From contig CAPYQR010000066.1 in the NCBI GenBank assembly GCA_948742005.1, positions 1 through 8,398 of the forward strand: a DNA stretch of 8,398 nt. The letters run 5' to 3'. This document shows positions 1 to 5,562 of this stretch, one piece after another (the stretch's first letter is position 1; each line of letters begins with the position of its first letter). The position numbers were made by a program, and so were the translations under genes. This DNA is from an uncultured bacterium (GTDB taxonomy: Bacteria > Cyanobacteriota > Vampirovibrionia > Gastranaerophilales > Gastranaerophilaceae). The notes under the pieces are model-generated. The model did not search any database. It was not told where the DNA came from and worked only from the letters and a program-made list of their open reading frames with translations.

Positions 1-366
1 CTCAATCCCCTCTAATCCGACCATTTTCAATTTTTCTTTGACTGTTGTTTCGATTTGTTCTTTTGTATATTTTCCTCTTAATTCCTTACGTTCGACAAGC
101 GGAAAAGCAATGTTATCAAAAACATCAAGAAAATCAAACAACGCACTGTATTGAAATGCCATTGAAATTTCAGAATTAGCAGGATAAATTATTTCACCTT
201 TATCGTAATCTAAAATTGATGAAATAATTTTTAATAATGTAGATTTTCCGCTTCCTGAAAAGCCTATTACGCCCAAAGTTTCACCGTTTTGAACATCAAA
301 TGAGATGTTATTTAAAACATATCTGTTATCAAACATTTTTGAAAGATTTTTAACTTCTAAAGACAT
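1..366 (-). CDS. mlaF: MlaF-type ABC transporter ATP-binding protein, N-terminal 122 residues (runs off the window)
   Basis: Reading the minus strand from the ATG at 366-364 gives 122 uninterrupted codons up to the window edge; the C-terminal half (signature motif, Walker B, H-loop) lies outside. Visible are an ABC N-terminus (MSLEVKNLSK), a Walker A P-loop GFSGSGKST at residues 35-43, and a Q-loop with Gln72 followed by SALFDFLDVFDNIAFPL. The ALF-x(4)-VFDNIAFPL stretch is typical of MlaF/Ttg2A ATPases of the phospholipid/organic-solvent-resistance transporters rather than of generic importers. By family knowledge it hydrolyses ATP on the cytoplasmic face to power the MlaE permease in glycerophospholipid transport between inner and outer membranes. 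The ATG lies 11 nt after the permease stop, and an AAAGG ribosome-binding site overlaps that stop, so the two are co-transcribed and probably translationally coupled. An MlaD-like substrate-binding gene could follow to the left but cannot be seen. Confidence 0.9.
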   Translation of the reverse strand, partial: MSLEVKNLSKMFDNRYVLNNISFDVQNGETLGVIGFSGSGKSTLLKIISSILDYDKGEIIYPANSEISMAFQYSALFDFLDVFDNIAFPLVERKELRGKYTKEQIETTVKEKLKMVGLEGIE

Positions 367-377
367 AATTTTAACCT

Positions 378-1175
378 TTACAAATAAAATATTGAAGCGA
401 AAACAAAATCCCAAACAGCAATTGCAAGAAAAGACCACACAACCGCTTTTGTTGTTGCTAAACCGACCTCTTTAGCCCCGCCCGTTGTAAAACATCCGCA
501 GCCGCAGCTTATTAGTGCAATTGTTCCGCCAAAAAACGAAGCTTTTAAGAGTGCTATAAAAATATCTTTTATAAATAACCCATGCCAGAGCGAAGTTATA
601 TAATTTAACAAACTCAAATCTGCGCACCAATTAGAAACAAACCCTGCACAAACAAGCCCGAATGTTGCGGAAATTACAAAAACTACAGGCATAAACAAAA
701 CGCCCGCTAAAAACCTTGGAACAATTAAATATTCAATAAAATCTACTTTTAAAACGCTCATTGCATTAATCTGCTCGCCGACAGCCATTGATGCAAGTTC
801 TGAAGCCAAAGAAGAGCCGACCATTGAAATTATTGCAAAACCGCTCATTATATTTGCAAGTTCACGAATCATAACAAGAGCAGATAACGAACCTGTATAA
901 TCAGCACCGCCTTGCTTTGCCAATTCAGGCGCTAATTGCATAGCAATGATTGCAGATGTCATTCCAACAATTGTTAAACTTATCGGCAGACTGTCAAATG
1001 CAAAACGCTTAGATTGTTCAAGCGTTTCTTTAAAATTAATTCTAAACATTAAAATACGTTTAAAAACTTTAACAAAAATCAACCCAATATCACCAAGAGT
1101 TATTAAAAAATTTTGAAACTCTTGATAAATAAGCGCAAAAGCGCGGTATGTTAAAGTTTTGTTTAGCTGCAACAT
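378..1175 (-). CDS. mlaE: MlaE family ABC transporter permease
   Basis: The 265-residue polytopic membrane protein has the usual length of MlaE/TGD1 permeases. Family hallmarks are IRELANIMSGFAIISMVGSS (103-122), SELASMAVGEQINAMSVL (125-142) followed by EYLIVPRFLA (148-157), and a C-terminal FTTGGAKEVGLATTKAVV (229-246). The GGAK-x-VG form resembles cyanobacterial and chloroplast TGD1-type members. The N-terminal ~50 residues form an amphipathic/elbow segment before the first membrane helix, as in MlaE structures. By family it forms the membrane core of a lipid transporter with MlaF, which starts 11 nt downstream. A slightly odd feature is the Cys-Gly-Cys-Gly-Cys run at 224-228, just before the conserved loop. 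The start at 1175 has no Shine-Dalgarno sequence, but a TAAAAT box ends 6 nt upstream, which suggests a leaderless mRNA. Family assignment is secure; the transported lipid and its direction are not shown by sequence. Confidence 0.93.
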   Translation of the reverse strand: MLQLNKTLTYRAFALIYQEFQNFLITLGDIGLIFVKVFKRILMFRINFKETLEQSKRFAFDSLPISLTIVGMTSAIIAMQLAPELAKQGGADYTGSLSALVMIRELANIMSGFAIISMVGSSLASELASMAVGEQINAMSVLKVDFIEYLIVPRFLAGVLFMPVVFVISATFGLVCAGFVSNWCADLSLLNYITSLWHGLFIKDIFIALLKASFFGGTIALISCGCGCFTTGGAKEVGLATTKAVVWSFLAIAVWDFVFASIFYL

Positions 1176-1181
1176 AAAGTT

Positions 1182-1187
1182 ATTTTA
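1182..1187 (-). promoter_or_regulatory. Candidate -10 box of the mlaE-mlaF operon
   Basis: On the minus strand the bases read TAAAAT AACTTT ATG, placing a -10-like hexamer 6 nt before the mlaE start. No convincing -35 and no ribosome-binding site are seen. An alternative -10, TATAAA, lies further upstream on the minus strand (plus coordinates 1235-1240) and would give a leader of about 50 nt. Confidence 0.35.
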
Positions 1188-1246
1188 GCGTAAAAATAGG
1201 AATTTTCGCTAGTTTAAGAGTAAAAATTAGCCTATTTATACTAGTT
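1186..1246. repeat. Imperfect direct repeats and a small inverted repeat in the divergent promoter region
   Basis: Two similar blocks lie about 30 bp apart: 1190-1214 begins GTAAAAATAGG and ends CTAGTT, and 1220-1246 begins GTAAAAATTAG and ends CTAGTT. The first block also carries an inverted repeat, TAGCG (1186-1190) with CGCTA (1207-1211), extendable by an A4/T4 arm with one bulged base. The position between two divergent genes suits an operator, but the DNA is very AT-rich and no regulator is known. Confidence 0.3.
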
Positions 1247-1288
1247 ATTTAATGAAAATATTATTAATACTTTTAAAAGTTTAATATT

Positions 1289-1299
1289 TGGTATATATT
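1289..1299 (+). promoter_or_regulatory. Candidate (extended) -10 of the Clp_N-repeat gene
   Basis: TGG followed by TATATA (1292-1297) can be read as an extended -10. The overlapping TATATT (1294-1299) is a better hexamer and ends 7 nt before the ATG at 1307. Either would start transcription within about 3 nt of the start codon. There is no -35 match and no Shine-Dalgarno sequence. Confidence 0.4.
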
Positions 1300-1306
1300 A
1301 AAAATA

Positions 1307-2758
1307 ATGTTTGCAAAATTTACACAAAAAGCAATAGATGTTGTTCAATCAGCTCAAAATTATGCGCTGAAGTTTTGTCATGATGAAGTCTTATCACAAC
1401 ATCTTCTATTAGGGCTTGTTTTTCAAACAAAAGGCGTTCAGGCAAAAATTTTAAATTTTGATAAAATTAATTTTGGCGAATTGATAATCGAAGTCCAAAA
1501 CAGCACATCAATTAACCCTGAAAGGTTAAACGGCTTAAATTGCAAAGAAACACAAAATATCAACGAAAGACAAAACCAAAAAAGCTGTAAAAATTGTGAA
1601 AATCAGAATTGTTCAAATATCCAATTTTCAAAAAGCTCAAAAGAAATCCTGGAACTCGCGCTTAAACTTTCAAACGAATTAAATTCAAAATTTGTAATGC
1701 CTCAGCATATAGCTCTTGCGATTTTAGAAAGCAAAAATTCAGGCGCTTATAAAATTTTCAAAAAATTTAACATTGACGAAGAAAAAATTATCCCGAATCT
1801 TAAAAAAATGCTTGATAAAAGCTCGGATATCGTTAATCCTCACCCTGAAAACGCCGTTGAAAACACGCAATTGCTGAACATTAACGATTTTTTTCGTGAA
1901 AAAACAATCTCGCAGATTCTTGAAAACGCAAAAAGCAAACTTACAACTTCAGGATATGAAATCCTTGGAAGCGAACAACTTCTGCAATCAATTTTAGAAA
2001 ATAAAGATTATAAAATTACAAATATTTTAGAACAATATAATTTAACAAGCGAAGCTTTAACAGAAAAGCTGAAAGAATTTACCACAAGAAGTGCAGAGTT
2101 TGAAAATTCCGAAAAACAAATAATTTTTACCCCGAATGCATTTTGTGCACTTTTACTGGCGCTTGATTATGCCAAAGAATCGGGAAGTGTCGGAATTGAA
2201 GCAGAGCATGTGATTTTAGGAATATTAAAATCAAAAAAAGGAATCGCATATAAAATTTTATCTTCCATGATTGGTGATTTTACTACATTTGAAGACATTG
2301 TTTTGAAATCCACAAACGACAAAATGCCTGAAACGCTTGCTATTTTAAGGCTTGCTAAGGGTTATGCGCTGGAGTTAAATTCACAAACAGTAGGAACTGA
2401 AATAATTTTGCTCGGAATTTTATCCTATGGCGCGGGAATTGCATTTAACGTTTTAAAAAGGCTCGGAATAACCCTGAAAGATGCGCAAAACGAAGTTGAA
2501 AAACTCTTAAAAGCAGAAAAAATCAAGCAGGAAGTAATAAGCCCCTCCTACAGCGCGCGGGCGAAAAAAATCCTTGAAGTTGCTTATGAAACAGCAAAAG
2601 AACACAAAAGAAACAAAATTAAATCAGAAAATATTTTATACGGAATAACCAAAATGCCAAATTGCCTTGCAATGCAAGTTTTAACAAATCTCGGAACAGA
2701 TGTTTTAGAGCTTCAACAAGGAATTAAACAAGAACTTTTAGGCGGGATGGAGCTATAA
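1307..2758 (+). CDS. Stand-alone Clp N-terminal (Clp_N) repeat protein: six half-repeats, no ATPase domain
   Basis: The 483-residue soluble protein has no signal peptide or membrane helix. It consists of six copies of the ~62-residue helical half-repeat that occurs twice in the N-domain of ClpA/ClpC/ClpB, at about 5-66, 107-169, 196-258, 274-336, 340-402 and 415-477. Copies 1, 4, 5 and 6 are clearest, with the ClpC-like pattern A-x(n)-[IV]-x-[ST]-E-x-[IL]-L-x-G-[IL] then a G-x-A-x(2)-[IV]-L turn: SQHLLLGLV at 30-38, AEHVILGIL at 299-307, VGTEIILLGIL at 362-372, SENILYGI at 440-447. Copy 3 is the most diverged. No Walker A or B motif follows, so it cannot be an unfoldase itself. In the family, N-domains bind adaptors, substrates and phospho-arginine tags, and plant ClpT is a stand-alone Clp_N protein attached to the Clp core. 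I infer an adaptor, competitor or assembly factor for ClpC/ClpP. A cysteine-rich linker (Cys79, 94, 97, 102) separates copies 1 and 2. The gene is divergent from mlaE and probably monocistronic. Confidence 0.85.
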   Translation: MFAKFTQKAIDVVQSAQNYALKFCHDEVLSQHLLLGLVFQTKGVQAKILNFDKINFGELIIEVQNSTSINPERLNGLNCKETQNINERQNQKSCKNCENQNCSNIQFSKSSKEILELALKLSNELNSKFVMPQHIALAILESKNSGAYKIFKKFNIDEEKIIPNLKKMLDKSSDIVNPHPENAVENTQLLNINDFFREKTISQILENAKSKLTTSGYEILGSEQLLQSILENKDYKITNILEQYNLTSEALTEKLKEFTTRSAEFENSEKQIIFTPNAFCALLLALDYAKESGSVGIEAEHVILGILKSKKGIAYKILSSMIGDFTTFEDIVLKSTNDKMPETLAILRLAKGYALELNSQTVGTEIILLGILSYGAGIAFNVLKRLGITLKDAQNEVEKLLKAEKIKQEVISPSYSARAKKILEVAYETAKEHKRNKIKSENILYGITKMPNCLAMQVLTNLGTDVLELQQGIKQELLGGMEL

Positions 2759-2792
2759 TTTCTCCTCCTTTTAGTCTAATCCTTATGAATGA

Positions 2793-2820
2793 TTGAAAAT
2801 CAAGATAAAAATTATATAAT
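2793..2820 (+). promoter_or_regulatory. Strong promoter with +1 predicted on the ATG of the 38-codon gene
   Basis: TTGAAA (2793-2798), a 16-bp spacer and a perfect TATAAT (2815-2820) make the best-matching promoter in the window. The hexamer ends 6 nt before the ATG at 2827, so the usual spacing places +1 on the A of that ATG. There is no room for a ribosome-binding site. Confidence 0.65.
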
Positions 2821-2826
2821 TCAGCT

Positions 2827-2943
2827 ATGAATAAAACTAATTTTTTAGAAATTTGGAACAATCTGCATCCTGTTACCCACTTTTGGATAATAATCAGTTC
2901 CGTTGGGGTTTTAACTTTATATGGCGTAATGTCATATCTTTAA
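2827..2943 (+). CDS. Small predicted single-pass membrane protein (38 aa), leaderless
   Basis: ATG at 2827 opens 38 codons ending in TAA at 2941-2943. Residues 1-17 are polar and include Trp10 and His14. Residues 18-38 (HFWIIISSVGVLTLYGVMSYL from His18, with a Gly27 and Gly33) form one hydrophobic helix reaching the C-terminus. Support for a real gene is the near-consensus promoter with predicted +1 exactly at the ATG, and the lack of any other explanation for this 267-bp gap. I do not recognise the family. Size and topology resemble small accessory subunits of membrane complexes, or a small hydrophobic toxin-like peptide, but nothing in the sequence chooses between them. The gene sits between the Clp_N gene and the phosphohexomutase gene, which has its own promoter. 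It is short enough for ordinary gene callers to miss. Confidence 0.55.
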   Translation: MNKTNFLEIWNNLHPVTHFWIIISSVGVLTLYGVMSYL

Positions 2944-2949
2944 ATTGAT

Positions 2950-2975
2950 AAAATTAATATTTTTTAATTAATTTT
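2950..2975 (+). terminator. Weak all-A/T hairpin after the 38-codon gene
   Basis: AAAATTAAT (2950-2958) and ATTAATTTT (2967-2975) are perfect complements around an 8-nt loop, followed by GTTTTC. With no G:C pair the stem would be unstable, so its role as a terminator for the small gene is only possible. Confidence 0.25.
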
Positions 2976-2985
2976 GTTTTCATTA

Positions 2986-2991
2986 TATAAT
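2986..2991 (+). promoter_or_regulatory. -10 box of the phosphohexomutase gene
   Basis: A perfect TATAAT lies 34 nt before the ATG and predicts a leader of about 28 nt that carries the ribosome-binding site. No good -35 is visible at 16-18 bp. The box lies in the 10-bp palindrome ATTATATAAT (2982-2991), so a mirror -10 exists on the minus strand. Confidence 0.5.
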
Positions 2992-3015
2992 TAATTAACA
3001 GTAGTTAATCTTTTC

Positions 3016-3021
3016 GGGAGG
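3016..3021 (+). promoter_or_regulatory. Strong Shine-Dalgarno GGGAGG of the phosphohexomutase gene
   Basis: GGGAGG followed by AAAA and then ATG at 3026 fixes the start. It shows that this genome does use canonical ribosome binding, in contrast to its neighbours, which have no such sequence. Confidence 0.8.
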
Positions 3022-3025
3022 AAAA

Positions 3026-4549
3026 ATGGAAAACGAAATTAATACTAAAGCATTTGGAAAAAATGATATTCGAGGAATTTTCCCTTTTGAAGTAAACGGA
3101 GAGATTTTTTTCTACGCGGCAAAAGGCTATGTTGCTTTTGTTTTAGAAGAATTCAAAAAGAAAAACATTGAAAAAACCGCAAAAGACTTAATTTTTGCCG
3201 TCTGTATGGATGCACGCACCCATTCTTTAGAACTTAAACGCGCAGTTATTGAGGGAATTAATTCAACAGGCGCAGATACTCTTGATTTAGGTTTAGCACC
3301 CACTCCTTTAGGATATTACGCTGAATTTGCAAAAATTGATGAAAATATTTTAAACAACAAAAAAATCACAGGCGCGCTTATTATTACAGCTTCGCACAAT
3401 CCAAGCGAATATAACGGCTTAAAAATGACGTTTAATAAACAAAGCTTAGGCGAAGAACAAATCAAAGAAGTTAAAAAATTAACAATAGAAGCCAAAGAAA
3501 AAAGCGGATACAGACAAATTATCAAAGGAAGAAACATAGAATTTGACATTATTTCAAATTATCAAAACAAAATCCTTGATATGTTTGGCTCAATCGGAAA
3601 ATACAACACAAAAGACGGCACAAAAAAAATTAAAGTCGTCATAGACAGCGCAAACGCAACAGGAGGTATAGTTGCGCCTCAATTATACCGCGATTTGGGA
3701 TGCGAAGTTATTGAACTTTATTCAAATCCTGATGGTTCTTTCCCGAATCATCATCCAAATCCATCGGACATTAAAACACTTAAAGATATTCAAAAAAAAG
3801 TAAAAGAAGAACAAGCCGACCTTGGAATAGCGTTCGATGGAGATTCTGACAGAATCGGAGCAATTGCACAAAACGGAGAAATAATTTCAGGCGATAAATT
3901 GCTTTTAATTTATGCGCAGGATTTAATTTCAACCCTTAAAATCCATGGCGAAACACCGACAATTGTTTCAGAAGTCAAATGTTCACAAGTTTTATATGAC
4001 AAAATCGAACACGCAGGCGCAAAAGCAATAATGACAAAAACAGGTCACGGTTATATTAAATCTAAAATGAAAGAAACAAAAGCATTACTCGCAGGCGAAA
4101 TGTCAGGTCATACATTCTTTAAAGACAGATATTTCGGTTATGATGATGCAATTTATGCAGGCTGCCGTTTGATTGAAATCATTGCAAAAAACAAAACAAA
4201 ATGCGAAAACTTTAAATTAAGCGATTTATTAAAACCCTTTGATGAAGTTTTTATTTCAGACGAGCAAAGACTCCATTGTCCAAATGAACTTAAAAAAGAA
4301 GTCTTGGAAAAAATTAAAAATTCAATCAACGATAAATTGTTTAATTCAAAAATAAAAGATATAATAACAATAGACGGTCTTAGAATAATTTTTGAAGACG
4401 GTTTTGCCCTCATCAGACAAAGCAACACAGAGCCTGTTTTTACGCTCCGCTTTGAAGCAAAAACGCAAAAAAAATGTGAATCTTACTTAAAAGCGCTTGT
4501 TGATTTGACAAATAAAACGGTTGAAGAACTAAATTCAACAAAAGTATAG
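3026..4549 (+). CDS. Phosphomannomutase/phosphoglucomutase (alpha-D-phosphohexomutase)
   Basis: The 507-residue cytosolic enzyme interconverts hexose 1- and 6-phosphates (Man and/or Glc) through a phosphoserine, feeding nucleotide-sugar and surface-polysaccharide synthesis. All four active-site elements of the superfamily are intact: the N-terminal FGKNDIRG (10-17); the phosphoserine loop TASHNPSEYNG (121-131) with Ser123; the Mg2+ loop DGDSDR (271-276); the sugar-binding loop GEMSGH (357-362); and the phosphate-binding loop RQSNTEP (464-470). DARTHS (62-67) and TGHGYIK (339-345) match the AlgC/ManB-type branch. The length slightly exceeds the usual 450-470, through insertions such as 150-200. 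GEMSGH is the form common in PMM/PGM enzymes and argues against phosphoglucosamine mutase (GlmM), but preference for mannose or glucose cannot be decided from sequence. It has its own -10 and a strong ribosome-binding site. The next gene starts 58 nt after its stop behind a separate -10; no terminator hairpin is evident between them. Confidence 0.93.
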   Translation: MENEINTKAFGKNDIRGIFPFEVNGEIFFYAAKGYVAFVLEEFKKKNIEKTAKDLIFAVCMDARTHSLELKRAVIEGINSTGADTLDLGLAPTPLGYYAEFAKIDENILNNKKITGALIITASHNPSEYNGLKMTFNKQSLGEEQIKEVKKLTIEAKEKSGYRQIIKGRNIEFDIISNYQNKILDMFGSIGKYNTKDGTKKIKVVIDSANATGGIVAPQLYRDLGCEVIELYSNPDGSFPNHHPNPSDIKTLKDIQKKVKEEQADLGIAFDGDSDRIGAIAQNGEIISGDKLLLIYAQDLISTLKIHGETPTIVSEVKCSQVLYDKIEHAGAKAIMTKTGHGYIKSKMKETKALLAGEMSGHTFFKDRYFGYDDAIYAGCRLIEIIAKNKTKCENFKLSDLLKPFDEVFISDEQRLHCPNELKKEVLEKIKNSINDKLFNSKIKDIITIDGLRIIFEDGFALIRQSNTEPVFTLRFEAKTQKKCESYLKALVDLTNKTVEELNSTKV

Positions 4550-4591
4550 GAAAAAATAATACTAAATTCCAACAAAAAATAATTAAAGTAT

Positions 4592-4600
4592 TGATATAAT
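4592..4600 (+). promoter_or_regulatory. Extended -10 promoter of the repeat-protein gene
   Basis: TGA plus TATAAT (4592-4600) is a perfect extended -10, which explains the missing -35. It ends 7 nt before the ATG at 4608, giving +1 at about 4607 and essentially no leader. No Shine-Dalgarno sequence is present. Confidence 0.6.
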
Positions 4601-4607
4601 ACGTGAT

Positions 4608-5480
4608 ATGAAATTAGCAATTAAAAAAATTAATATATTATTTTTATTTTTCAGTTTGACCTTATGTTTAAACATAAATTTAAACTCTGCTTTCGCGCTT
4701 GATTCAAATATTGAACTTCAAAAATTTGAAAAATCAATCTGGGGTTTTGATTATTCAAAAGACGAAACCTCCAAAAGATTATCGAGGATTGAAAACAACG
4801 TTTTTGGTCAAACAAACCAAAATTTGACAATTGAACAAAGAATTAAAAAATTAAACGAGGCAATGGGCTTTGAATCAGAAGAAGAAAGCAAAAAACAAGT
4901 CTGGGAGCTTGATAAAACAGAGGTCGCAGGGATTAATTATCCACAGATTGATGTTTTAGAGTATCAATTATTCAAAGGAACATACGAAAAGGAAAATATA
5001 TATAAAAGACTTGAACGCTTGGAAAAACAAATCTTCGGCTCAACCCAAGAGGGCGATTTAGCAACAAGAACAGATAAATTAAAAGCATATATAAGAAAAG
5101 ATGAAATCGCACAAAAAAATCCAAATTATTACACAGAAAAACCCTACCAAACAACAAACAACGTTAATGAATATGCAGGTTCACAAAATCAATACGAAAA
5201 TTCAGACGTTTATATCCAATTAGCAGGCTTAGAAACTATTCTTTTTTCAAAAACCTATTCCCAAGACCCCGTTGGACTTCGTTTAAACCGCTTGGAGCGC
5301 AAAATTTTCCAGAGAGATTTTTCTTCAGACGATGATTTTTTAAGAATCCAAAGACTTCAAGCAGCAGCTAATGCGCAAAAAACAGCAAAATTATATGAAG
5401 CAAACAAAATCCAAAAATACGCTTCAACCGGTATGCAAATTGGTTCAATTATCTTAATGATTTTGGCTTTGATTTTATAA
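4608..5480 (+). CDS. Exported three-repeat protein with C-terminal membrane helix, function unknown
   Basis: The 290-residue protein has a Sec signal peptide (Lys2, Lys6, Lys7, hydrophobic core 8-24, predicted cut after SAFA at 30). It then has three copies of a ~47-residue unit and a C-terminal hydrophobic helix at about 275-290. Each unit has Glu, then exactly 16 residues on R-L-x-R-[IL]-E-x-x-[VI]-F, then a second Arg 20-21 residues after the first. Copies: E41, R57-F66, R78; E118, R134-F143, R154; E209, R225-F234, R246. Each also has a Tyr 8 residues before the core (49, 126, 217). Linkers between copies are polar, and the second (165-200) is Asn/Gln/Tyr-rich. I recall similar repeats in unnamed proteins of the Melainabacteria/cyanobacterial group but know no function. 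The heptad-like charge pattern suggests helical hairpins. It would sit in the periplasm anchored by its tail. The start is supported by the extended -10 just upstream. The M16 protease gene follows after 70 bp. Confidence 0.8.
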   Translation: MKLAIKKINILFLFFSLTLCLNINLNSAFALDSNIELQKFEKSIWGFDYSKDETSKRLSRIENNVFGQTNQNLTIEQRIKKLNEAMGFESEEESKKQVWELDKTEVAGINYPQIDVLEYQLFKGTYEKENIYKRLERLEKQIFGSTQEGDLATRTDKLKAYIRKDEIAQKNPNYYTEKPYQTTNNVNEYAGSQNQYENSDVYIQLAGLETILFSKTYSQDPVGLRLNRLERKIFQRDFSSDDDFLRIQRLQAAANAQKTAKLYEANKIQKYASTGMQIGSIILMILALIL

Positions 5481-5504
5481 TAAACCCATCGGGGGATATT
5501 TAAC

Positions 5505-5534
5505 TTGCCCTTTAATTATAAAATAAGGTATAAA
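5505..5534 (+). promoter_or_regulatory. Upstream candidate promoter of the M16 protease gene
   Basis: TTGCCC (5505-5510), 18 bp, TATAAA (5529-5534) predicts +1 near 5541 and a ~22-nt leader to the ATG at 5563 that includes GGGGA. It competes with the next -10, one helical turn downstream. Confidence 0.35.
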
Positions 5535-5542
5535 TAAGATAT
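5521..5542 (+). repeat. 11-bp tandem duplication carrying two -10-like boxes
   Basis: AAATAAGGTAT (5521-5531) is followed directly by AAATAAGATAT (5532-5542), 10 of 11 bases identical. As a result TATAAA (5529-5534) and TATAAT (5540-5545) sit exactly 11 bp apart. Confidence 0.6.
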
Positions 5543-5545
5543 AAT
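5540..5545 (+). promoter_or_regulatory. Downstream -10 box (TATAAT) of the M16 protease gene
   Basis: The perfect TATAAT ends 5 nt before an ATG at 5551 and 17 nt before the ATG at 5563. Predicted +1 is about 5552, which would leave the first ATG incomplete and favour the second. No -35 is seen for it. Confidence 0.5.
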
Positions 5546-5562
5546 ACAGAATGGGGATTTAT

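Noticed and set aside
2759..2775. CTCCTCCTTTT after the Clp_N gene resembles the 3' end of 16S rRNA (anti-Shine-Dalgarno), and its minus strand reads as a perfect ribosome-binding site (AAAAGGAGGA).
   Set aside because: No start codon follows at a usable distance on the minus strand, and the surrounding bases do not continue as 16S rRNA; most likely chance.
3026..4549. Phosphoglucosamine mutase (GlmM) as identity of the phosphohexomutase.
   Set aside because: The sugar-binding loop reads GEMSGH, whereas GlmM typically has GEQSGH, and the N-terminal and phosphoserine loops fit the PMM/PGM branch.
4666..4680. Possible lipoprotein signal (Cys20) in the repeat protein, and likewise Cys24 in the protease.
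   Set aside because: The residues before the cysteines (LTL-C and NLN-C) do not fit the lipobox, which needs a small residue at -1; an ordinary signal-peptidase site with AFA/TFA follows in each.
5481..5500. CCCATCGGGGG after the repeat-protein gene as a terminator.
   Set aside because: The stem is only three G:C pairs and no T-run follows.
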